A model generated the notes under the pieces. It searched no databases, was not told where the DNA came from, and saw only the letters and a list, made by a program, of their open reading frames with translations. Position numbers and translations under genes: made by a program. Positions 26,925-34,823 of a stretch of DNA of 64,000 bases are shown here, in pieces. Location: assembly GCA_902363255.1 (NCBI GenBank), contig CABIZO010000003.1:653149-717148 (forward strand). Direction: 5' to 3'. The stretch comes from Peptostreptococcaceae bacterium (GTDB lineage: Bacteria; Bacillota; Clostridia; Peptostreptococcales; Peptostreptococcaceae). Position 1 is the stretch's first letter; every line of letters begins with the position of its first letter.

Positions 26925-27864
26925 TAAATTTGATTTAAAAGAAACATTAATAAAATATAAAAGTTTAGTAGGGCTACTTACTCTTATAATAGTAGTTTCT
27001 ATACTTAGCCCTTCATTCTTAAGTACAAAAAATATATTTAATATATTAAGACAAACTTCAGTAAATGGAATAATTGCAGCAGGTATGACTTTTGTTATAT
27101 TAACGGGGGGAATAGATTTATCAGTAGGTTCTATACTTGCCATAAGTGGTGCAGTTTGTGCCTCACTTTTAGTTTCAGGTAAAGGCATCTTTATAGCAGT
27201 TTTAGCTGCTTTAGTAATTGGTGCTTTAGTTGGATTCTTAAATGGTTTTATAATAACTAAAGGTAAATTACAACCTTTCATAGCAACACTTGCTACAATG
27301 ACTGTTCTTAGAGGTTTAACTTTAGTTTATACTGATGGTAAGCCAATAACTCTTGGAAGTGGCGATTTAGCTTTAAACTTTGGACAAATTGGTGGAGGTA
27401 AAATACTTGGTATACCTACTCCTGCCCTAATCATGATAGTGACATTTGCCATATGTGCTTATGTACTTAAAAACACTAAAATGGGTAGATATACTTATGC
27501 TTTAGGTTCAAATGAAGAAGCAACAAGACTGTCTGGTTTAAATACAGATAAAATAAAAATAGCAGTTTATACTATAAGTGGTATACTTGCTTCTATTGCA
27601 GGTATAATAATAACTTCTAGACTATTCTCTGCTCAACCAACTGCTGGTGACGGATATGAACTTGATGCCATTGCTGCCGTAGTACTTGGTGGAACTAGTT
27701 TAACTGGTGGTAAAGGTAAAGTAACTGGAACAATAATCGGTGCATTAATAATAGGTGTTTTAAGTAATGCCTTAAATATATTAGACGTATCATCATACTA
27801 TCAAATGATGGTTAAAGGTGCTGTTATCTTAGTAGCTGTACTTTTAGACAGAAAAAGTAACTAG
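26896..27864 (+). CDS. rbsC: ribose ABC transporter, permease
   Basis: 322 residues with eight to ten membrane helices and the family motif MTFVILTGGIDLSVGSILA. The EAA-like loop contains AVVLGGTSLTGGKG. The ATG 26896 lies inside the end of rbsA, nine bases after AGGAGG. It forms the channel with RbsA. Confidence 0.95.
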   Translation: MSSQVKQQHNKFDLKETLIKYKSLVGLLTLIIVVSILSPSFLSTKNIFNILRQTSVNGIIAAGMTFVILTGGIDLSVGSILAISGAVCASLLVSGKGIFIAVLAALVIGALVGFLNGFIITKGKLQPFIATLATMTVLRGLTLVYTDGKPITLGSGDLALNFGQIGGGKILGIPTPALIMIVTFAICAYVLKNTKMGRYTYALGSNEEATRLSGLNTDKIKIAVYTISGILASIAGIIITSRLFSAQPTAGDGYELDAIAAVVLGGTSLTGGKGKVTGTIIGALIIGVLSNALNILDVSSYYQMMVKGAVILVAVLLDRKSN

Positions 27865-27876
27865 GAGGTAGTTAAG

Positions 27877-28779
27877 ATGTTAAAAAAACTTGCTACTCTA
27901 ATGATGTCATTAATATTATGTGCATCATTACTAGTTGGATGTGGACAAAAAGATAATAGTGATACTAAAAAGATAGGTCTTATAGTATCGACTTTAAATA
28001 ATCCTTTCTTCGTAGATTTAAAATTTGGTATAGAAAGTGAAGCAAAAAAATTAGGATATGATGTAGTTGTACTAGACTCTCAAAATGATCCTGCCAAAGA
28101 AGTTTCTAACATGGAAGATATATCTGTTAAAAATGTAGATATAGTTTTATTAAATCCTGTTGATTCTGATTCTGCCATAGCTTCAGTTATGGTAGCTAAT
28201 AATTTAGATCTTCCTGTAATTACAGTTGACAGAGCTTCTAATGGTGGAAATGTAGTTTCTCATGTTGCATCTGACAATGTGGAAGGTGGTAAAATGGCAG
28301 CTCAATATTTAGTTGAAATGCTTGGTAACGAAGGAAATATAGTAGAACTTGAAGGAATTGCTGGTTCATCTGCTACTCGTGATAGAGGTGCTGGATTTGA
28401 CAACGAAGTTAAAAATAGTAATTTAAATATAATCACTAAACAAAGTGCAGATTTTGATAGAACGAAAGGCCTTTCTGTAATGGAAAATATCATTCAATCA
28501 AAAGGTGATATTGATGCCGTATTTGCTCAAAACGATGAAATGGCTCTTGGTGCTCTAAAAGCTTTACAAGATGCCAACATGGACGATGTATTAGTCGTAG
28601 GATTTGATGCCACTGATGATGCTGTAGCTTCTGTACAAAAAGGAGATATGGCTGCAACTATAGCTCAACAACCTATATTAATAGGTGAAACTGCTGTAGA
28701 ATTAGCTCATAGATACTTATCTGGTGAAAAGGTAGAAAACTTTGCTCCTGTAGAGTTAAAATTAATAGCTAAAAAATAA
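27877..28779 (+). CDS. rbsB: ribose-binding lipoprotein
   Basis: 300 residues with a lipobox LLVGC at about residue 22, then a type I periplasmic-binding fold (IGLIVSTLNNPFFVDLKFG, AQNDEMALGALKAL). It captures ribose outside the membrane for RbsAC. Last gene of the operon, 12 bases after rbsC, followed by a strong terminator. Confidence 0.95.
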   Translation: MLKKLATLMMSLILCASLLVGCGQKDNSDTKKIGLIVSTLNNPFFVDLKFGIESEAKKLGYDVVVLDSQNDPAKEVSNMEDISVKNVDIVLLNPVDSDSAIASVMVANNLDLPVITVDRASNGGNVVSHVASDNVEGGKMAAQYLVEMLGNEGNIVELEGIAGSSATRDRGAGFDNEVKNSNLNIITKQSADFDRTKGLSVMENIIQSKGDIDAVFAQNDEMALGALKALQDANMDDVLVVGFDATDDAVASVQKGDMAATIAQQPILIGETAVELAHRYLSGEKVENFAPVELKLIAKK

Positions 28780-28784
28780 TATAA

Positions 28785-28831
28785 AATAATAAAAGGTCAA
28801 CATATAAAATATATGTTGACCTTTTATTATT
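28785..28831. terminator. bidirectional terminator after rbsB
   Basis: A perfect stem of about 22 bp (AATAATAAAAGGTCAACATA with its complement) and a 3-base loop. It holds the stop of the converging gene. Confidence 0.9.
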
Positions 28832-29633
28832 TTATTTCTTCAAAAATTTGTTTATCTTTTATTCTTATCCATCCATATCTACCTTGTTCATTTACTACTT
28901 TTATACATTGATTACTACCATAATTATATAGAGATATCAGCTTAATCTTATCTCCTTTTAAAAGTGTATAGGCCTTTACATCGCCCATATTAGTTTCATA
29001 CACTATTGTTTTATATTTAACCTTATATTCTTTTTCCTCGCTAATACCAGCAACTTTAACTTCTTTCTTCTCAATATCAGTGATATCTGCATTAATTACT
29101 CTTTTATAAAGATAATTTATAGTAATTGGCTGTCCGCCTATAACTTTGCTAAAATGTCTAAAGTTTGACGAACTATCTGTGCTAGCATAAGCAATTCCTA
29201 TAGTTCCGTTTTTATTATCATTTTTTACAAGCTTTCCATCTATTACAAAATTCTCATTTTTATTTTCATCAGAATATGAAAATATATTAGTTTCAATGTT
29301 TTCTATTTTGTCTCCTAAAATCACACATATTTCCTTATTTTTATCCATCTTATTAAAGTCACATATATAAACACTGATATTTGATTTATCTTTATATTTT
29401 TCTTTTAATTTATTATTTACCCATAAATTCACAACAAAATTATTGTATTCATCCTTATAAGATTCTAGCTTTATTTCTTCCTTCTTTCCGTCTCCATTTA
29501 AATCAAAAATATAAGTTTCATCATTATTTAATTGATTTTTAGATAAATTTATTTGAAAAAAGATTTCATCTATTTTTTCATAATTAAAAAATATCACTGT
29601 CATCAAAACTACTAAGCCTATAATTTTTTTCAT
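28827..29633 (-). CDS. membrane-anchored or secreted protein with FG-GAP-like start and SH3-like end
   Basis: 268 residues. One N-terminal hydrophobic segment (about 1-17) acts as signal or anchor. An acidic DLNGDGKKEEI segment, like calcium-binding VCBS/FG-GAP repeats, lies at about 45-55. The C-terminal 60 residues (VYETNMGDVKAYTLLKGDKIKLI, RYGWIRIKDKQI) look like an SH3-type cell-wall domain. Exact function unknown. The start follows GGAGGTT. Confidence 0.75.
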   Translation of the reverse strand: MKKIIGLVVLMTVIFFNYEKIDEIFFQINLSKNQLNNDETYIFDLNGDGKKEEIKLESYKDEYNNFVVNLWVNNKLKEKYKDKSNISVYICDFNKMDKNKEICVILGDKIENIETNIFSYSDENKNENFVIDGKLVKNDNKNGTIGIAYASTDSSSNFRHFSKVIGGQPITINYLYKRVINADITDIEKKEVKVAGISEEKEYKVKYKTIVYETNMGDVKAYTLLKGDKIKLISLYNYGSNQCIKVVNEQGRYGWIRIKDKQIFEEIK

Positions 29634-29761
29634 CTACAACCTCCACCACTCGATGAATTTCTCTAAATAATTATATACTAAAAATATATTATATAGGTCA
29701 AATATATATTTTTTTATATATTATTATAATTATTCTGTTTTGTAATTAATAAAGTTTCTCG

Positions 29762-29791
29762 TTGACAGAATCAAGTACATAGTGATAGAAT
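29762..29791 (+). promoter_or_regulatory. promoter of the ilvBN T-box leader
   Basis: TTGACA (29762-29767), 18-base spacer, TAGAAT (29786-29791). It lies 45 bases before the visible T-box stem I. Confidence 0.7.
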
Positions 29792-29799
29792 TTTACTAA

Positions 29800-30092
29800 T
29801 CAAATTTTCAGATATTTCTAAATATTATACTTAATGCGATGATGAGGAATAATACTTTTTATTTAAAGCCCAGAAAGAAGATGGTTGATGAAAATCTTCG
29901 TGAGGATAGAAAGAAACTAGCCTTTAAGCAGTGAAAAGAAAAAGCTTTTGCTTTAGTAGACTTCACCGGAATTTCCACCGATAAAAGGAAACCCTATTTG
30001 CTTAATAGGAATTAAGTGCAAGATTTTTCTTGAATTCAGGTGGTAACACGGATAATATTCGCCCTAAGCTGACATTCAGCTTGGGGTTTTTT
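29800..30092 (+). ncRNA. T-box leader of ilvBN, probably leucine-specific
   Basis: The T-box sequence AGGTGGTAACACGG is followed by TTCGCCCT and a terminator hairpin. Stem I shows AGAAAGAAGATGG and GAAACTAGCCTTTAAGC. By analogy with other T-boxes, the triplet before GCCTTT (CTA, 29917-29919) would be the specifier, a leucine codon. The specifier reading is tentative. Uncharged tRNA would favour the antiterminator and expression of acetolactate synthase. Confidence 0.93.
30062..30092 (+). terminator. T-box terminator
   Basis: CCCTAAGCTGA and TCAGCTTGGGG pair with one wobble, followed by TTTTTT. It competes with the T-box antiterminator. Confidence 0.9.
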
Positions 30093-30126
30093 AATACAAG
30101 TTTTTAAATGACAAGGAGGTATATTT

Positions 30127-31872
30127 ATGAAAATAAAAGGTGCTGAATTAATAATTAAAGCCTTAAAAGAAGAAAATATTGATAAAATTTTCGGATATCC
30201 TGGCGGTTATGATATAGATATTTTTGATGCTATCTATAATCAAGATGATATTGAGCTAATTTTACCAAGACATGAGCAAGGTCTAATTCATGCTGCTGAA
30301 GGATATGCTCGTTCTACGGGAAAAGTCGGTGTTTGTTTAGTTACTAGTGGACCAGGAGCTACAAATTTAGTAACAGGTATTGTAGATGCAAATTATGATA
30401 GTATTCCATTAGTTTGTTTCACTGGCCAAGTTCCAACTTACGTTATTGGAAATGATGCTTTTCAAGAAGTTGATATTGTAGGTATTACTCGTGGTATTTG
30501 TAAATACTCTGCCACTGTTAGAAATAGAAATGACCTTGGAAGAATGATTAAGGAGGCATTTTATATCGCTAAAACTGGTAAGCCTGGACCTGTAGTATTA
30601 GATCTACCTAGTAATGTGTTAAAAGATTTAGGAGATGATATTTACCCTGAAAAAGTAGATATCCGTGGCTATAAACCAAGTACTGGTGTTCATATGGGTC
30701 AAATAAAAAAAGCTTTTAATTTATTGGAAAAAAGTAAAAAACCTTTATTCTTAATAGGTGGTGGAGTAAATATCTCTGGTGCTAATAAAGAGTTTGAGGA
30801 ACTTGTTAATAAAACTAATATTCCTGTAATCACAACTATTATGGGTAAGGGTGCCATACCAACTTCGCATCCTCTTTATATAGGAAATGCAGGAATGCAT
30901 GGTAGCTATGCTTGTAATAAAGCTATTAATGAATGTGATGTAATGTTCTCTATAGGTACTCGATTTAATGACAGAGTCACAGGAAAATTATCTGAATTTG
31001 CACCAAATGCAAAAATTATTCATATAGATATTGATTCTGCTTCTATATCTCGAAATATTGTAGTTGATATACCAATAGTTGCTGATGCTAAATCTGCTAT
31101 TATTGAAATGATTCCTTTTTCTAAAAAATATAATACAGATAAGTGGTTAGATGAAATAAAAAACTGGGATAAAGAACACCCTCTAAAAATAGATACTTCT
31201 TTCAAAAATACTGTTTCACCACAATTCATTATAGAAAAAGTAAACGAAAGCTTTCCAGATGCCATAATAGTAACTGATGTTGGTCAACATCAAATGTGGA
31301 CTACTCAATATATCGAAATGAATGAAAATAAAAAACTTATTACTTCAGGAGGTCTTGGTACTATGGGATTTGGCCTTCCTGCTGCCATTGGCGCTCAGTT
31401 AGGTAATCCTTATAAAAAAATTGTATGTATTTGTGGTGACGGAGGTTTTCAAATGAATATTCAAGAAATGGCCACAGCTGTACAATACGAACTTCCCATA
31501 ACTATTATCATTATCAATAATAGCTTCCTTGGCATGGTTAGAGAGATGCAACATTTCTTCTATAATAAAAAATATTCAGGTACTTGCCTAAGAAAAAGAA
31601 AGAGTTGTAGTGATAAGTGTCAGTTTGAAAATAGAAATATTCCTGACTCCTGTCCTCCTTATACACCTGATTTTATTAAACTTGCTGAGAGTTATGGAGC
31701 TTATGGTATTAGAGTTGATAAAAAAGAAAATATAACAAATGCATTTGAAAAAGCTAAAACTAACAAAGATGCACCAACTATTATTGAAATATTAATTGAC
31801 TTTAAGGAAAATGTTCTCCCTATTATTCAAGGCGGAAAATCACTTAAAGATATGATAATCAGTTATAAGTAG
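30127..31872 (+). CDS. ilvB: acetolactate synthase, large (catalytic) subunit
   Basis: 581 residues. A thiamin-diphosphate enzyme joining pyruvate with pyruvate or 2-oxobutyrate, the first shared step of branched-chain amino acid synthesis. FGYPGG with the catalytic Glu (PRHEQG), the FAD-region SIGTRFNDR, and the ThDP motif GDGGFQMN...INNSFLGMVREMQ are present. Odd: a four-Cys insert (C487, C494, C498, C509) between KYSGT and PDFIKLAESYG. It follows a T-box leader and an AAGGAGG site, with ilvN directly downstream. Confidence 0.95.
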   Translation: MKIKGAELIIKALKEENIDKIFGYPGGYDIDIFDAIYNQDDIELILPRHEQGLIHAAEGYARSTGKVGVCLVTSGPGATNLVTGIVDANYDSIPLVCFTGQVPTYVIGNDAFQEVDIVGITRGICKYSATVRNRNDLGRMIKEAFYIAKTGKPGPVVLDLPSNVLKDLGDDIYPEKVDIRGYKPSTGVHMGQIKKAFNLLEKSKKPLFLIGGGVNISGANKEFEELVNKTNIPVITTIMGKGAIPTSHPLYIGNAGMHGSYACNKAINECDVMFSIGTRFNDRVTGKLSEFAPNAKIIHIDIDSASISRNIVVDIPIVADAKSAIIEMIPFSKKYNTDKWLDEIKNWDKEHPLKIDTSFKNTVSPQFIIEKVNESFPDAIIVTDVGQHQMWTTQYIEMNENKKLITSGGLGTMGFGLPAAIGAQLGNPYKKIVCICGDGGFQMNIQEMATAVQYELPITIIIINNSFLGMVREMQHFFYNKKYSGTCLRKRKSCSDKCQFENRNIPDSCPPYTPDFIKLAESYGAYGIRVDKKENITNAFEKAKTNKDAPTIIEILIDFKENVLPIIQGGKSLKDMIISYK

Positions 31873-31886
31873 AAAGGATATGTGTT

Positions 31887-32387
31887 ATGATGAAAAAAAG
31901 ATGGATTGCTCTTTATGTAGAAAATTACTCTGGAGTTCTTGCCAAAATTGCCGGCTTATTCTCCGCTAAATTATACAATTTAAATTCTTTAACTGTAGGC
32001 CCAACAGAAGATATTACCATGTCTCGTATGACAATAAGTGTGCTATGTGATGATGCCACATTTGAACAAATAAAAAAACAATTAAACCGATTTGTAGAAG
32101 TAATAAAAGTTATAGATTTAACTAATATGCCTACTCATACTAAAGAAATAGTATTTATAAAAATTAAAAATTGCTCTCTTCAAGACAAAAGTGATTTATT
32201 TCAAATGTGTAAAGTTTTTAATATCTCTATTATTGATTATGGAAAAGATAGCTTAATTTTAGAATCTGTACATACTGAGTCTAGAAATGATGAAATTATT
32301 AAATTAATTTCATCCCAATATCCTAGTATAATTGTTGTTCGTGGTGGAAGTGTTGCTATTGGCTCCATAAGCGTTTCTGAAAGATAA
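31887..32387 (+). CDS. ilvN: acetolactate synthase, small (regulatory) subunit
   Basis: 166 residues with an N-terminal ACT domain (about 5-75, ENYSGVLAKIAGLFS) for valine feedback and a C-terminal regulatory domain, the usual length. It binds and activates the large subunit encoded 14 bases upstream. The first of two adjacent ATGs is used, after AAAGGA. Confidence 0.93.
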   Translation: MMKKRWIALYVENYSGVLAKIAGLFSAKLYNLNSLTVGPTEDITMSRMTISVLCDDATFEQIKKQLNRFVEVIKVIDLTNMPTHTKEIVFIKIKNCSLQDKSDLFQMCKVFNISIIDYGKDSLILESVHTESRNDEIIKLISSQYPSIIVVRGGSVAIGSISVSER

Positions 32388-32437
32388 TAAAAATTCATTA
32401 ATTTAAAATAAAATCTAGAGAAATTGTATTTATAATC

Positions 32438-32492
32438 ATAGGTATTATTTATATATGATCAAAAAAAACATGATTATACCTATATAAATAAT
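32438..32492. repeat. interleaved inverted repeats after ilvN
   Basis: ATAGGTAT (32438-32445) pairs with ATACCTAT (32476-32483), and ATTATTTATATA (32444-32455) pairs with TATATAAATAAT (32481-32492). The arms overlap in A-B-A'-B' order, so only one stem can form fully at a time. Confidence 0.5.
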
Positions 32493-32494
32493 GC

Positions 32495-32540
32495 GAAAGG
32501 AAAGGAAAGTAAACTAAATTAATTTAGTTTCCCTTTCTAT
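32495..32540 (+). terminator. probable terminator of ilvBN
   Basis: A palindrome AAACTAAATTAATTTAGTTT flanked by GAAAGG and CCTTTC, ending in a pyrimidine-rich tail about 110 bases after ilvN. Confidence 0.55.
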
Positions 32541-32608
32541 TAAAACTTATATACAATAAAATTATAGTTTAATTTATAAAACTAATTATTTTTTTAATAT
32601 TAAACACT

Positions 32609-32642
32609 AAAAAAGCTATAAGATTAAATCTTATAGCTTTTT
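32609..32642. terminator. bidirectional terminator by the zinc-ribbon gene
   Basis: AAAAAGCTATAAGAT and ATCTTATAGCTTTTT form a 15-bp stem with a 3-base loop and T-tails on both strands. Confidence 0.85.
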
Positions 32643-32648
32643 ACAGAA

Positions 32649-32804
32649 CTATCTTCTGTTGTTATTTTGTTGTTTTCTAGCTTTTCTACACTCTGGGCAT
32701 CTAACTGGCTCATTATCGAATCCCTTTTCTTTGTAGAATTGTTGTTCTCCTTCTGTGAATAAGAACTCAGCTTTACAATCTTTACATATTATTTTTTTAT
32801 CCAT
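32649..32804 (-). CDS. small zinc-ribbon protein
   Basis: 51 residues with two CxxC pairs, CKDC near the N-terminus and CPEC near residue 38, and a basic tail (RKARKQQNNNRR), as in zinc-ribbon (zf-trcl type) proteins. The start ATG 32804 follows GGAGG; the longer frame to 32867 has no site. It may bind nucleic acid through its basic tail. Role unknown. Confidence 0.85.
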   Translation of the reverse strand: MDKKIICKDCKAEFLFTEGEQQFYKEKGFDNEPVRCPECRKARKQQNNNRR

Positions 32805-33080
32805 TATATTAATCCTCCTATAAAGACTAGATAGCAATAATTTGCCTTTATAGGAAAAAATTATCATCTAAATTAATCTTTATTTATTTTTCTTTACACT
32901 TAAGGTTAACACAGTCTCTTAATAAATACAAGTATTTCCTAACTTTTAATTTTTTATTCTTTTTATAATATAATAATATTATTACCATATACTCTTTTAT
33001 CTATAGTTGTATCTCTGAAGTAACCTTACTTCGCTTACCATCATAAAATGTAATAATCAGATTAATTAAGGAGGCAAAAT

Positions 33081-33599
33081 ATGAGTATAGATAGTCGCGA
33101 TCCAATTATACAAATAAACCCATATCCTGAATCACCACCTTGGATAAGCACCGAACCTGGTCCAGTTATTTTACCATTTCCACCTGAAACAGAGCCTGGT
33201 CCAGTAATCCTACCAGGTCAAGATATGCCTAAAGTAAAAATAAAATCATTATTTTCCAATGCATTTATAATAGTTGGATATGATGAGGTTTTATATGCCG
33301 TTGGTGCTATTGCTCAACAAGGTGAAACATTCAAAATACTTCCGATTAATAACTATCAAGTAAAGCTTAGAGTTATTGGGGGACAGTTTGTACGAATTGA
33401 CAATAATGGTACATTGGTTGCTGATGCAAATAAAGATAACGCAACTATTTTTAATATTTTCCGAACTGGATATTTGGAGTTTAGTTTAATGGCTCCACAA
33501 GGGAAATATGTTGATGTTAGACAAAGAGATAATATGTTGGTCGCTAGATCAGAATATGCTGGTCCTAGAACAAGATTTAGATTTAGAAGAGATGATTAA
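33081..33599 (+). CDS. proline-rich protein with beta-trefoil (fascin-like) region
   Basis: 172 residues, no signal peptide. The N-terminal 50 residues are proline-rich and contain TEPGPVILP twice. The rest has fascin/beta-trefoil style repeats: GGQFVRIDNNGTLVAD, then QGKYVDVRQRDNMLVAR, with TRFRFRRDD at the end. Such folds bind sugars or proteins; the fold assignment is by pattern only. Strong AAGGAGG site, single gene. Confidence 0.7.
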   Translation: MSIDSRDPIIQINPYPESPPWISTEPGPVILPFPPETEPGPVILPGQDMPKVKIKSLFSNAFIIVGYDEVLYAVGAIAQQGETFKILPINNYQVKLRVIGGQFVRIDNNGTLVADANKDNATIFNIFRTGYLEFSLMAPQGKYVDVRQRDNMLVARSEYAGPRTRFRFRRDD

Positions 33600-33601
33600 T
33601 T

Positions 33602-33636
33602 AAAAAGGGAAGTGCATAAATTACACTTCCCTTTTC
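33602..33636. terminator. bidirectional terminator before yeiH-like gene
   Basis: AAAAGGGAAGTG and CACTTCCCTTTT make a 12-bp stem with T/A tails between converging genes. Confidence 0.85.
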
Positions 33637-33642
33637 TCTTTA

Positions 33643-34656
33643 TTATACTATTCCCATGGCATATTCTACTGCAATTGCAACAATTACAACTAATAAGGAA
33701 ATAATAAATCCATGTATCATAGGATTCAATCCTGATTTCTTCATTTCATTAAAATCTGTATTCATTCCAATAGCTGCAAGAGCTGCTACCATTAAAAATT
33801 TACTTAAATCTTTCATTAATAAAGATACGTTCGATGGTATTATTCCAAAACTATTGATTATAGCCATAGCCACAAACATTAGTATAAACCAAGGTATTAT
33901 ATTAGTTAATTTAACTTTTTCTTGTTTTACATTTGGATTTTCTTTCCTCTTAAGCCTAGCGCTTATCATAGAGAAAACAAGTACTGTTGGTATTATAGAA
34001 AGAGTTCTTGTTAACTTAACCATTGTGGCAAAATCTCCAGCTCCCTCGCTAAATGCATATCCAGCAGCAACAACACTTGATGTATCATTTACAGCAGTTC
34101 CTGTCCAAAGTCCATAAGCCATATCACTAAGACCTAGCTTTTGACCTAAAATTGGGAATACTATTATCATTGCCATATCAAATAAAAATGTAGCAGACAT
34201 GGCATAAGCTATATCTTTGTCGTCTGCATCCACAACTGGAGCTATGGCTGCTATGGCTGATCCTCCACATATTCCTGTTCCTGCTGATATTAAGTTTGAA
34301 AGTTTCCAGTCAAGACCTAACATCTTTCCTATATAATATCCTCCACCAAAGCAAGTAAGTAAAGTAAATATCATAACTGTTAAAGAAAGCTTTCCTACAT
34401 GAAGTATAGTTCCTATACTTAAAGATGCTCCTAGTAATATAATTGCAAATTTTAATATTTTCTTTGATGTGAATTTTAAACCAGCTTGAATTTTTTTGCT
34501 AGGCTTTTTAATTTGATTTATACCCATTCCTATAAATAGAGCTATTACTGATGATCCTATTAAATGTATTGGTAAAATTGACTCTATAAATCTTGCACAA
34601 AATGCCACAAGTAAAGCCAGTAAAAATCCAGGAATGACTTCTAATTTTTTCTTCAT
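33643..34656 (-). CDS. YeiH/UPF0324 family membrane protein
   Basis: 337 residues, about ten membrane helices. Family motifs include AGTGICGGSAIAAIAPVV and WTGTAVNDTSSVVAAG. The family is often called a putative sulfate exporter, but the substrate is not proven. The ATG follows AAGGAG. Single gene ended by the terminator at 33602. Confidence 0.9.
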   Translation of the reverse strand: MKKKLEVIPGFLLALLVAFCARFIESILPIHLIGSSVIALFIGMGINQIKKPSKKIQAGLKFTSKKILKFAIILLGASLSIGTILHVGKLSLTVMIFTLLTCFGGGYYIGKMLGLDWKLSNLISAGTGICGGSAIAAIAPVVDADDKDIAYAMSATFLFDMAMIIVFPILGQKLGLSDMAYGLWTGTAVNDTSSVVAAGYAFSEGAGDFATMVKLTRTLSIIPTVLVFSMISARLKRKENPNVKQEKVKLTNIIPWFILMFVAMAIINSFGIIPSNVSLLMKDLSKFLMVAALAAIGMNTDFNEMKKSGLNPMIHGFIISLLVVIVAIAVEYAMGIV

Positions 34657-34788
34657 TCTAAATAATTTCTCCTTTTGTATAATTCATTTTTAATTCTACC
34701 AATTAATTACTATAATGTAAAATTATAAATATTTATTTATTTATAAATTTTACTTATAGTTATTGATAAAACTTTCTTATATACGCAA

Positions 34789-34820
34789 AATAGCCCCACA
34801 AGTATTTCCTTGTGGGGCTT
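34789..34820 (-). terminator. terminator of the MutS2-like gene
   Basis: AGCCCCACAAG and CTTGTGGGGCT form an 11-bp GC-rich stem followed by ATTTT on the - strand, four bases after the stop codon. Confidence 0.85.
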
Positions 34821-34823
34821 TCT

